DNA from: Halobacillus locisalis
GTDB lineage: Bacteria > Bacillota > Bacilli > Bacillales > Halobacillaceae
DNA length: 64,000 nucleotides
Reading direction: 5' to 3'
Assembly: GCF_013694105.1 (NCBI RefSeq)
Contig: NZ_JACEFG010000003.1
Location: 640,923-704,922, forward strand
A model generated the notes under the pieces. That model did not search any database and was not told the DNA's origin. It worked only from the letters and a program-made list of their open reading frames with translations. The translations under genes were made by a program, and so were the position numbers. Every line of letters begins with the position of its first letter. The stretch's first letter is position 1. Shown here piece after piece: positions 1 through 7,530 of the stretch.

Positions 1-110
1 GTAAAATTGTGAGAATCATAGAGAGTAGTTTAGACAAAATAGAAAGCGGACAAACAAGCGATGTCCTAGAGGAGTTTTCAGAGGAAATCAGACGGTTGGT
101 AAAAGGATAA
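1..110 (+). CDS. C-terminal fragment of an unidentified protein
   Basis: An open frame enters from the left edge (third frame) and stops with TAA at 108-110, giving about 35 residues that end in RRLVKG. The tail is charged and probably helical (ESSLDKIESG, EEFSEEIRRL). It does not look like the end of PabB or TrpE, which would be the expected neighbour of pabA. The pabA ribosome binding site lies eight bases after this stop, so the two genes may be co-transcribed. The family cannot be named from this piece. Confidence 0.5.
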   Translation, partial: KIVRIIESSLDKIESGQTSDVLEEFSEEIRRLVKG

Positions 111-132
111 AGAGTAGAGGAGCTGAGCTGAG

Positions 133-714
133 TTGATCTATATGATCGATCATTATGATAGCTTCACCTACAATCTCGTGCAGTATTTGGGCGAGATGGG
201 TCAAGAAGTCGTCGTAAGAAGAAATGACGAGATAGATTTTGAAGAGCTGGAACAATTAGATCCGGATTTGATTTTTCTATCTCCGGGTCCTTGTTCTCCA
301 GATGAAACAGGGAAGACGTTAGAAGTCATTGAAAAGTACAAAGAGAAGAAGCCTATATTTGGAGTGTGCCTAGGACATCAAGCAATTGCACAGGTGTTTG
401 GAGGTCATGTCATCCGGGCTGAATACTTGATGCATGGTAAATCTTCCAATGTGTTTCATGATTCAAGTGGCATCTACGAGGGACTACCCAACCCTATGGA
501 AGCGATGCGGTATCATTCGTTGATTGTGGATTTGAAAGGACTGCCAGAATGCTTTGAAGTGACGGCAGCAACCGTAAATGGTGAAATTATGGGAATCCGT
601 CATACAGAATTGCCGATAGAGGGAGTACAATTTCACCCGGAATCTATTGGCACGAACGATGGAAAGCGGTTAGTAGAAAATGTCGTGAAAAACCGAATGA
701 AATCTATGATTTGA
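133..714 (+). CDS. pabA: Para-aminobenzoate/anthranilate synthase glutamine amidotransferase
   Basis: Class I glutamine amidotransferase subunit. It releases ammonia from glutamine for 4-amino-4-deoxychorismate (folate pathway) and, in Bacillus, also for anthranilate synthesis. Visible motifs are the N-terminal MIDHYDSFTYNL, the nucleophile loop FGVCLGHQAIAQ (Cys near residue 78), and the C-terminal GVQFHPES with the catalytic His and Glu. The length of 193 aa is normal. The start is TTG at 133, ten bases after AGGAG; the ATG at 142 is too far from it. The reading MIYMID parallels MILMID of B. subtilis PabA. The partner PabB and PabC are not visible, and the gene ends in its own terminator. 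Confidence 0.9.
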   Translation: MIYMIDHYDSFTYNLVQYLGEMGQEVVVRRNDEIDFEELEQLDPDLIFLSPGPCSPDETGKTLEVIEKYKEKKPIFGVCLGHQAIAQVFGGHVIRAEYLMHGKSSNVFHDSSGIYEGLPNPMEAMRYHSLIVDLKGLPECFEVTAATVNGEIMGIRHTELPIEGVQFHPESIGTNDGKRLVENVVKNRMKSMI

Positions 715-718
715 GAAA

Positions 719-757
719 AGAGTGGTCGTCTTATAAAAGGCGATCACTCTTTTTTAT
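719..757 (+). terminator. Intrinsic terminator after pabA
   Basis: A stem of about 14 bp (AGAGTGGTCGTCTT with AAGGCGATCACTCT, one wobble) and a short ATA loop are followed by a run of T. Confidence 0.85.
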
Positions 758-1068
758 TGTGGGTATTTAGACTTATTTTCTGTCTCAATGAACAGGGAAT
801 AAATGAAATTTTATAGAAATTTCTAAAAAAATACTCAATTTCTAGAAGTAGTGAAACCATAACAATAAGTAGAGGTGGAAAAAATACCCTTGTATAAAAA
901 AGTTTGAAAATATCCCCCTAAATCCCTGTATGGAGAGGATTTTTACAAGTTTTCATTTTGTGTTACGTTAAATAGCGTCGCAAATGAGAGCGATTTATCA
1001 CATCGGCCGGTGGATAAGAATACTCATCAAGATGAACTAGCATATTTTTAGGAGCTGATTTAAAAGTC
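758..1068 (+). other. AT-rich intergenic region upstream of the symporter
   Basis: About 310 bases without a credible gene. The stretch is AT-rich and holds repeated short A/T runs near 810-910. It probably carries the symporter promoter and leader, but no clear -35/-10 pair or recognised operator stands out. Confidence 0.5.
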
Positions 1069-2484
1069 ATGGAACTGACACAAGATCCAACTCTTTTGTG
1101 GTTTATAGCTATTTATGGAATCATTATGGTAGGTATTGGGATATTCATGTCGAAGAAAGTAGCGGGTAGTGAAGACTTTGTACTAGCTGGTAAAAGTTTA
1201 GGACCATTCGTGTTGATGGGAACGTTACTCGCAACATGGACAGGTAGTGGAAGTATATCAGGTGGAGAAACTTCGATGGCATTCAGTTACGGAATTCTTC
1301 CATCATTGATGATGATGCTCCCAACGTTAGTCGGTATTATCGTATTATATGTGGTCGCACCGAAAATCCGTGCGTACGGTAAATTTACTGTATCAGGAAT
1401 TTTGGAAGCGAAATATGGTCGAACATCCCGGAACATTGCGAGTGTTATTATCATTCTTGCTTATGTAGGTATCGTTTCTTATCAAATGAAAGGTTTCGGT
1501 TTTATATTGAATCTTACTACAGGCATGACCGTTCAAACCGGAACGTTGATTGGTGCTATTATGATTATCTTCCTTGCGATGATTGGGGGACTTCGTTCTG
1601 TATCCCAAACAGATGCGATCAGCGGTTTCCTGATGGTCGGCGGATTGATTGTGACGGTTCCGACGATTATTTTCATTGCTGGTGGATGGAGTGAAATCGT
1701 CGCGAATGTCCCTGAGACACATATGAGCGCAACGGGTGGACTGACGACGATTCAAATGATCGGTTACTTACTTCCTTCGCTTTTCTTACTACTAGGTGAC
1801 CAGAATATGTATCAACGTTTGGCGTCTTCTAAAGGGGATAAGTCGGCTAAGCGTGCACAGCTTGGTTGGTTGATTGCGATGCTATTTATTTCGCCATCTA
1901 TTTCTATTATTGCGTTTGCTTCAAGGTCGCTGTTCCCGAACATCGATCCGGGTATGGCGTTAATGGCGACAACTGTAGCGATGCCTGTAGCAGTCGGTGG
2001 TATCCTACTAGCCGCAGCAGCATCATTCATCATTACGACAGGGAACTCTTATTTACTGTCCGCTGCCACTAACCTAACGTACGACTTGTACGGGAAGTAT
2101 ATGAACGAAGAAGCTTCGGATAAGAAATTACTATCGATGACTAGGATCTTTATCGTAGCCTTGGGGCTCTTCGCGTTCTTGATCATTAGCTACTTCCCTA
2201 CAGTACTAAGTGTGCAGATGTATGCCTATACCGTATACGGTGCAGGCTTGACTCCAGCATTACTAGCTGTTTTCTTCTGGAAACGAGTCAACTCGATCGG
2301 AGGAATATCTTCGATGGTTGCAGGTGTCGTCACAACCTTGACGTGGGAAGTCATTCTGCAAAAACCATTTGAAGTCAATAGTGTCGTTGTAGCTGTACCC
2401 GTAGCTGTCATTGTTCTGATTGTGGCTACGTTACTGACTACGAATGATCACTATCAGACACGTGAAGCAACATCAAATGCATAG
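1069..2484 (+). CDS. Sodium:solute symporter family protein
   Basis: Integral membrane carrier of the SSS family, expected to couple sodium entry to uptake of an organic solute. About 12 to 13 hydrophobic segments span the whole 471 aa. Family-like features include the early glycine/serine-rich stretch WTGSGSISGG and the later SFIITTGNSYLLSAATNL around residues 320-340. The substrate cannot be told; the family includes pantothenate, proline, urea and acetate carriers. The ATG at 1069 follows TAGGAG by about 14 bases, a long spacing. The gene is a single unit ending in a strong terminator. Sodium coupling would suit a salt-adapted host. Confidence 0.85.
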   Translation: MELTQDPTLLWFIAIYGIIMVGIGIFMSKKVAGSEDFVLAGKSLGPFVLMGTLLATWTGSGSISGGETSMAFSYGILPSLMMMLPTLVGIIVLYVVAPKIRAYGKFTVSGILEAKYGRTSRNIASVIIILAYVGIVSYQMKGFGFILNLTTGMTVQTGTLIGAIMIIFLAMIGGLRSVSQTDAISGFLMVGGLIVTVPTIIFIAGGWSEIVANVPETHMSATGGLTTIQMIGYLLPSLFLLLGDQNMYQRLASSKGDKSAKRAQLGWLIAMLFISPSISIIAFASRSLFPNIDPGMALMATTVAMPVAVGGILLAAAASFIITTGNSYLLSAATNLTYDLYGKYMNEEASDKKLLSMTRIFIVALGLFAFLIISYFPTVLSVQMYAYTVYGAGLTPALLAVFFWKRVNSIGGISSMVAGVVTTLTWEVILQKPFEVNSVVVAVPVAVIVLIVATLLTTNDHYQTREATSNA

Positions 2485-2490
2485 TGCTCC

Positions 2491-2523
2491 AAAACCTCTC
2501 AGCTTCTGCTGAGAGGTTTTTTA
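2491..2523 (+). terminator. Intrinsic terminator after the symporter
   Basis: AAAACCTCTCAGC pairs with GCTGAGAGGTTTT around a TTCT loop, then T6. Confidence 0.9.
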
Positions 2524-2649
2524 CACGAAATGGACGGAGGATAGTTCAAAGGTCATCATTTGAAAAAATGAAAAGAAAACGGTCACAAATTTCGTCATTA
2601 TTCTTAATAGTATAAAAGAATAGGATACGCGCGAAGGGAGGTAAACCCA

Positions 2650-3525
2650 TTGAAATTCCGCACGCTTATGATGTGCACTTTTCTGATTTGCACGATCATC
2701 CTTATGCCATTTACCGTTTTCGCATCAAATGGAAAAGCACCTGATCACTCAAAAGCAGAAGAGAAAAAAGAGACGGTTGAACAGAAACGAGAAACGCCCA
2801 ATACGAAACAAAAGAATAAGAAAGACAAGGGCGCTGAACCATCAGTTGATTCAAAGGCTGATTCTAAACCTAAGTCTCAAACTAAGCCGCCTGAACCGAC
2901 GTCTAAGGCCCCTGATCACTCGAATGCTGATCGATCAGAGAATTCTGTTCATAAGGGCAAAAGTGGAGAGGCTTCTGAGAAAAAGCGTGACGACAGAGGG
3001 AATCCCCCTGACCATGCAAAGGCCGATAAAGAAAAGCAACCTAACATGGATAAGCACATAGAGGAGAAGGTTGATCCAGAACTCCCTGTTAAGGAAGAAG
3101 TTCCATCTGACAGTCCATCACTTTCTCCATCGGTAGAGCATATAGAGAGAGAAGTGAAACAGAACGACTCAACAAGTCACAAGGAAAATCCTTCTAGTAA
3201 CAAGAAGGAAGCACCGTCAACTAAAGCAAATGTCCATAAAAGACCTGTTCAAAAGCCTGTCCCATCCCCTGAACGATTACCTACTCCACAGCCAGTCAAA
3301 GACGGGATCACTTTTTCATATTCGTCTCAAAAAGCCGGAAGCAAATCGGGGAAAGATCGATCCTTTTCCCATGATACGACCGTGTGGACTGCTGTTAATA
3401 TGATAGGATCGTCAGGAGGACAAGATTTACGTTACATACTGGTGTCGAGACATCATATGTTGCGAAGTCAATGGATGAATGCCCCACCGGAACAACCACC
3501 GAAGATGTCTCCTTTATTTTCATAG
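2650..3525 (+). CDS. Secreted low-complexity protein with PDHxxA repeats
   Basis: Not recognised as a named family. TTG start at 2650, about eight bases after GGGAGG. An N-terminal signal peptide (MKFRTLMMCTFLICTIILMP, cleavage after VFA) is followed by about 190 residues rich in Lys, Glu, Pro and Ser. Three related motifs occur: KAPDHSKAE near residue 29, KAPDHSNAD near 87 and NPPDHAKAD near 117. A non-repetitive tail of about 75 residues (from DGITFSYSS) contains Trp and His and may be the functional end. No sortase signal or transmembrane anchor is seen. It lies 42 bases upstream of another secreted repeat protein in the same orientation, probably one operon. Envelope function is inferred only. 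Confidence 0.75.
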   Translation: MKFRTLMMCTFLICTIILMPFTVFASNGKAPDHSKAEEKKETVEQKRETPNTKQKNKKDKGAEPSVDSKADSKPKSQTKPPEPTSKAPDHSNADRSENSVHKGKSGEASEKKRDDRGNPPDHAKADKEKQPNMDKHIEEKVDPELPVKEEVPSDSPSLSPSVEHIEREVKQNDSTSHKENPSSNKKEAPSTKANVHKRPVQKPVPSPERLPTPQPVKDGITFSYSSQKAGSKSGKDRSFSHDTTVWTAVNMIGSSGGQDLRYILVSRHHMLRSQWMNAPPEQPPKMSPLFS

Positions 3526-3567
3526 AATAGACAAACCAATTCTAAAAAATTAAAGGAGAGATTAATA

Positions 3568-4599
3568 ATGAAAACGTCATATATTAAAACATTTGTAGCA
3601 GCTGGTGTACTAACGGTAGGATTATTCGCTGGAGGTACGGTCGCCGATGCGTCTTCTCACGGAAAAAAAGCAGAGAAAACGGTTGAAGTGAAGGTAGAAG
3701 AGAAACAGGCGAAGAAAGAGTCGAAAAAAGATAAAAAATCTCATTCAATGGCAAGCGAGCGTGCGAGTGAGAAAGCACGTCAAAATGCCGCGCCAAACTC
3801 AGCTGTACACGCTACTTCTGAAGTCAAAGAAGAGCAAGCTCCTGTTGTAGAAGAACCTGAGGAAGAAACTGTAGTAATGCCTGAAACAGATGAGTCTACG
3901 GAAACGACTACAGAAGAAAATGTAGAGGAATCCGAAAGTGCTGAAGAATCTGCTGAAGAAAACGTCGATCTATCTAAGAAAGCTCATTCGAAGGCAAGCG
4001 AACGTGCAAGTGAAAAAGCACGCGAAAACGCTGCACCGAACTCAGCTGTCCACGCTGACTCTGACGAAGAGGAAGCTGTAGAGGAAGAGCAGCTAGACTC
4101 TGAAGGCGAAGAAGGCACAGAAGAAGACTTGGACAGTGAAGAAGCAACAGAAGAAAGCGAAACAGATGTAGAGACTGACGAAGAAGCAACAGAGGAAGAA
4201 TCCACACAGGATTCAACAGAAGAAGAAGCGAATGAAGAAGATCAAACGGTAGATCTTTCTAACAAAGCTCATTCAAAAGCAAGCGAGCGCGCAAGTGATA
4301 AAGCACACGAAAATGCCGCTCCAAATTCTGCCGTCCATGCTAAGTATGAAGACAAAGATGCTGATGAAGAACTAGAGCAGACTGAAGGCGAAGAAGGTAA
4401 AGAAGAAGATGACCTGGACGGAGAAGAGGAAGAAGGCAAAGAAGAAGCAGATGTAGATGCTGATGAAGAAGCAACAGAAGAAGAAACTCCAGAAGTTGAT
4501 GAAGAAGAAACAACGGAAGAAGATTCTACGGATGTTGAAGAAGACGCAACTACAGAAGATGAGCAAGATGGAAACGAAGACTATTCTTCTCGTGTATAA
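3568..4599 (+). CDS. Secreted acidic protein with three 25-residue repeats
   Basis: Uncharacterised. ATG at 3568 is preceded by AAAGGAG. A signal peptide (hydrophobic stretch to about residue 25, ending VADASS) leads into a Lys-rich segment, then three copies of a basic/neutral repeat of the form SKASERASEKARENAAPNS with AVHA following, at about residues 58-82, 139-163 and 234-258. The repeats are separated by linkers of 55-70 residues made almost only of Glu, Asp, Thr and Ser, and the protein ends in a fourth acidic tail. Copies 2 and 3 are each preceded by VDLS. Strong acidity suits an extracellular protein of a halophile. No LPxTG or membrane anchor is present. It pairs with the upstream repeat protein and ends in a terminator. 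Confidence 0.8.
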   Translation: MKTSYIKTFVAAGVLTVGLFAGGTVADASSHGKKAEKTVEVKVEEKQAKKESKKDKKSHSMASERASEKARQNAAPNSAVHATSEVKEEQAPVVEEPEEETVVMPETDESTETTTEENVEESESAEESAEENVDLSKKAHSKASERASEKARENAAPNSAVHADSDEEEAVEEEQLDSEGEEGTEEDLDSEEATEESETDVETDEEATEEESTQDSTEEEANEEDQTVDLSNKAHSKASERASDKAHENAAPNSAVHAKYEDKDADEELEQTEGEEGKEEDDLDGEEEEGKEEADVDADEEATEEETPEVDEEETTEEDSTDVEEDATTEDEQDGNEDYSSRV

Positions 4600-4606
4600 T
4601 GAATGA

Positions 4607-4643
4607 AAGAAGCTGAGACTTTGTTCTCAGCTTCTTCTTTTTA
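4607..4643 (+). terminator. Intrinsic terminator after the acidic repeat gene
   Basis: AAGAAGCTGAGA pairs with TCTCAGCTTCTT around CTTTGT, followed by a T-rich tract. Confidence 0.9.
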
Positions 4644-4651
4644 TAATGTCC

Positions 4652-4681
4652 TTGAAATCGATTACTAGTTTCGTATATAAT
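4652..4681 (+). promoter_or_regulatory. SigA-type promoter of tRNA-Ala
   Basis: TTGAAA (4652-4657) and TATAAT (4676-4681) with an 18-base spacer, ending about 23 bases before the tRNA. Confidence 0.65.
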
Positions 4682-4704
4682 AGATTTTGTCGGAAACATT
4701 ATAC

Positions 4705-4777
4705 GGGGCATTAGCTCAGCTGGGAGAGCGCTACACTGGCAGTGTAGAGGTCAGCGGTTCGAGCCCGCTATGCTCCA
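4705..4777 (+). tRNA. tRNA-Ala (anticodon GGC)
   Basis: A full 73-base cloverleaf: acceptor GGGGCAT/ATGCTCC (one G-U), D-arm GCTC/GAGC, anticodon arm CTACA-CTGGCAG-TGTAG with anticodon GGC (reads GCC/GCU), T-arm AGCGG-TTCGAGC-CCGCT, discriminator A. The CCA end is not encoded. It stands alone between its own promoter and terminator. Confidence 0.97.
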
Positions 4778-4800
4778 CTTTTCTTAATTTCAGCGTACTC

Positions 4801-4836
4801 AAAGCCATTTCACTTAAAAGTGAAGTGGCTTTTTTA
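4801..4836 (+). terminator. Terminator after tRNA-Ala
   Basis: AAAGCCATTTCACTT pairs with AAGTGAAGTGGCTTT (G-T pairs tolerated), followed by T6. Confidence 0.85.
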
Positions 4837-4994
4837 TATTATAAAGTTGGGACTCACCTCGTGACGAATATCAGGGATTATAATCACCAGAACAAGTAGT
4901 TTAACGTAACTTCTTCGATTAAATTACAAATACTATACGTCAAACTTTGGTACAATATAGATAGTGCACAAATCATAAAGGAGTTTTGTCATAC

Positions 4995-5447
4995 ATGCAG
5001 GACGTTTCAACCATGCAAGACCAAATGATCGGAGTTTGGGAGTTAGACAGTTATCAGGTTACGGATGAAAACCAAAACGTGACATATCCTCTCGGTGAAG
5101 ATGCGACGGGAATTGCCATCTATCATAGAGGTGGATATATGTCGGTTCAAATGATGAGTTCTGGCCGACCAGCATACGCTGGAGGCGACATTCATGTAGG
5201 GACGCCTAGTGGTGTAGCTGCCGCTGCCCGTGGGTACCTAGGTTATTCGGGAGCATATCGTATCAACGAAGATGAAGGGTTAGTGGAACACGATATGGAG
5301 GTCAGTCTTAATCCGAACTGGGTGGGGGACACACAGCCACGCTATATTCAGATTAAAGAAGATGTACTGACAATCTCTAGTGAGCCGGTTTTCATACAAG
5401 GGAAAGAACAAAATACCAAAATCACTTGGAAAAGGATTCGACAATAA
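4995..5447 (+). CDS. Lipocalin-like domain protein
   Basis: A 150-residue cytosolic protein resembling the lipocalin-like (Lipocalin_5) domain: an early IGVWELDSYQV, a middle IYHRGGYMSVQMMSSGRP and a beta-rich C-terminus (YIQIKEDVLTISS, TKITWKRI). Members are small beta-barrel proteins of unknown ligand. AAAGGAG lies at 4977-4983, so the ATG at 4995 (11-base gap) is preferred over an in-frame TTG at 4986 that would leave almost no spacing. It is monocistronic with its own terminator. No signal peptide is seen. The biological role is unknown. Confidence 0.7.
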   Translation: MQDVSTMQDQMIGVWELDSYQVTDENQNVTYPLGEDATGIAIYHRGGYMSVQMMSSGRPAYAGGDIHVGTPSGVAAAARGYLGYSGAYRINEDEGLVEHDMEVSLNPNWVGDTQPRYIQIKEDVLTISSEPVFIQGKEQNTKITWKRIRQ

Positions 5448-5450
5448 TAG

Positions 5451-5483
5451 GTTTCCTCTCGTACAGACGGGAGGAAATTTTTT
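5451..5483 (+). terminator. Terminator after the lipocalin-like gene
   Basis: TTTCCTCTCGT pairs with ACGGGAGGAAA around ACAG, then T6. Confidence 0.85.
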
Positions 5484-5680
5484 GTTTGTATAAACTTCAC
5501 CTCAGTGCCTTTATACCACGAGAGGTGTGAATTGCTTCAGTATCCTCCAATTCGCTAGTAAAGAAGAGTTTTGACTAGATGTACGTACGTCTATATACTT
5601 AACGACTATGTGTGAAAAAAAGAAGGGTAGGAATGGTTAGGACCATTCCATAAACTCGAGGAATAATTAGGGGGAAAATA

Positions 5681-7252
5681 ATGAACGACGATTCAAGTAG
5701 TAGAATGAGAATTAATTGGATTACATTTACCATCAGCGGAGGATTTCTCGTTTTATTTTTACTCATGTCTTTAGTGAACAAGACGTTGATGGGAGAATGG
5801 ATTTCAAGCTCATTTAACTTTTCAGTCACCTTCTTCGGTGCGTTTTGGCAATTGTTGCTATTAGCTACGTTCTTAGTTGGAATAGGACTTGCTTTATCAA
5901 AGTATGGAAAAGTAAAGCTCGGAAATATGGATCAGCCTGAGAATGGTTGGTTCCGTTGGGTTTCGATGATTTTATGTACGTTATTAGCTAGTGGAGGCGT
6001 TTTCTGGGCAGCAGGAGAGCCGATCTATCACTTCCTGACCACTCCACCTTTATTTGCGGATGAAGGCATGTCGCCTGCTCAAGCTGTCGTACCAGGACTT
6101 GCTCAGAGCTTTTTCCACTGGGGATTTACAGCATGGGCTTGTCTAGGAACGGTTGCAACGATCGTGTTGATGTACGTCCATTATCATAAAGGCTATCCAC
6201 TAAAACCAAGAACCATTCTCTACCCAATGATTGGAGAAAGAATCTTCCATAATAAAAGTATTCTAGGTGCCACAGCAGATGTTGTTTCGATTATTGCGGT
6301 AGCTGCAGGGACGATCGGACCGATTGGTTTTCTCGGTTTGCAAGTCGGCTATGCACTTGAGTATTTGTTCAATGTGCCGGACACAATAGTGACTCAGGCA
6401 ATTGTGATTATTTTCTTAGTGACGGTTGCAGCGATTTCGGCATCTACGGGCGTCGATAAAGGAATTCAATTGCTGAGTCGCATGAACGTCGGTTTAGCGG
6501 TCATTCTAATGATCGGTATGCTCATACTTGGTCCTACGATGTTCATCATCGACTCGTTTATAGGAGCAGAAGCTTTTCAAATCCAAAACTTCTTGCGAAT
6601 GAGTCTTTATCGTGGAGACAGTGGCTGGCTAGGTTATTGGACAGTCTTCTTCTGGGGATGGTTCCTAGGATTCGGTCCAGCTATGGCAATGTTCATCAGC
6701 CGGATTTCACGAGGTCGTTCGATTCGGGAACTAATCTTGGCTGTGTCCATTATTGCTCCATTAGTCAGTAATTTTTGGTTTGCAGCTGTTGGTGGTTCGG
6801 GATTGTTTTATGAAATGGAAAGTCCAGGATCCATTTCGACAGCGTTAAATGAGACAGGGATGCCTGCAGCCGTAATGGCGATTATGGAACAAGTTCCTTT
6901 CGGGATGGTCATGGCCACAGGCTTTCTTATTGTCACGGTCGTCTTTGTCGCAACGACAGCCGATTCGATGTCCTATTCGGTAGCCGTCACGCTAACGGGG
7001 CATGTTCACCCTCCTAAATGGTTGCGCGTTTTTTGGGCTTTGCTATTCGGTGCCATTGCGGCAACATTGATCGGAATTGGGGAAAGCAGTATCCAAACCT
7101 TGCAAAACTTCATTGTTGTAACGGCTGTTCCCGTTTCTCTTCTTCTGTTGCCACCTGTTTGGTTAGCTCCTAAAGTAGCGAAGCTCATGGCCATTGATCA
7201 GAAGATTATAACCACTGATGGAAAACCAGAAAGTAAACAAAAAATCTCATAA
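5681..7252 (+). CDS. BCCT family betaine/carnitine/choline transporter
   Basis: Secondary transporter of the betaine-choline-carnitine family, 523 aa with about 12 membrane segments. In Bacillaceae these proteins import glycine betaine or related osmolytes with sodium. Seen are the segment WTVFFWGWFLGFGPAMAM followed by FISRISRGRSIRE, which is the family signature region, GVFWAAGEPIYHF with the conserved aromatic residues near 115, and the late ATTADSMSYSVAVTL. There is no long C-terminal regulatory extension of the BetP kind. ATG 5681 follows AGGGGG. Single gene, own terminator. Substrate choice (betaine versus choline) cannot be read from sequence. Confidence 0.92.
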   Translation: MNDDSSSRMRINWITFTISGGFLVLFLLMSLVNKTLMGEWISSSFNFSVTFFGAFWQLLLLATFLVGIGLALSKYGKVKLGNMDQPENGWFRWVSMILCTLLASGGVFWAAGEPIYHFLTTPPLFADEGMSPAQAVVPGLAQSFFHWGFTAWACLGTVATIVLMYVHYHKGYPLKPRTILYPMIGERIFHNKSILGATADVVSIIAVAAGTIGPIGFLGLQVGYALEYLFNVPDTIVTQAIVIIFLVTVAAISASTGVDKGIQLLSRMNVGLAVILMIGMLILGPTMFIIDSFIGAEAFQIQNFLRMSLYRGDSGWLGYWTVFFWGWFLGFGPAMAMFISRISRGRSIRELILAVSIIAPLVSNFWFAAVGGSGLFYEMESPGSISTALNETGMPAAVMAIMEQVPFGMVMATGFLIVTVVFVATTADSMSYSVAVTLTGHVHPPKWLRVFWALLFGAIAATLIGIGESSIQTLQNFIVVTAVPVSLLLLPPVWLAPKVAKLMAIDQKIITTDGKPESKQKIS

Positions 7253-7261
7253 GCTGCTTGA

Positions 7262-7295
7262 AGAGCACGTCCTTATCAAAGGGCGTGCTTTTTTC
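7262..7295 (+). terminator. Terminator after the BCCT gene
   Basis: AGCACGTCCTT pairs with AAGGGCGTGCT (one G-T), then T6. Confidence 0.85.
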
Positions 7296-7454
7296 TGTGG
7301 TTTGCATAAGAGCCTGTTTTCGGGACATATGTCTTAAGTGCAGGTAGATGACTAGTTCATGGGACTTGGTTCAATATGCCAATTTTAGAAGAAGTTATCG
7401 GATGGATGTCCACGTAATACTTTTCCTGTGATAGAGTAATAGATAGCCAATTAG

Positions 7455-7468
7455 TGAAAGCGTTTGCA
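7455..7468 (+). promoter_or_regulatory. Candidate catabolite-responsive element (cre) of pullulanase
   Basis: TGAAAGCGTTTGCA matches the CcpA consensus TGWNANCGNTNWCA at every position but one. It lies 63 bases upstream of the pullulanase start, where CcpA would repress a starch-degrading gene in glucose. Confidence 0.6.
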
Positions 7469-7530
7469 CAATAGCTCGACAGCGTTTCACATATCTATCA
7501 AAAGGAAATAATAAAAGGAGAGTGGAAGGT

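Noticed and set aside
3974..4566. Long open frames on the strand opposite the acidic repeat gene
   Set aside because: They are the mirror of repeated GAA/GAC codons (Ser/Leu/Phe-rich products) and lack start signals.
4687..4899. Open frame running across the tRNA-Ala gene
   Set aside because: It reads through a complete cloverleaf and the tRNA terminator and has no ribosome binding site.
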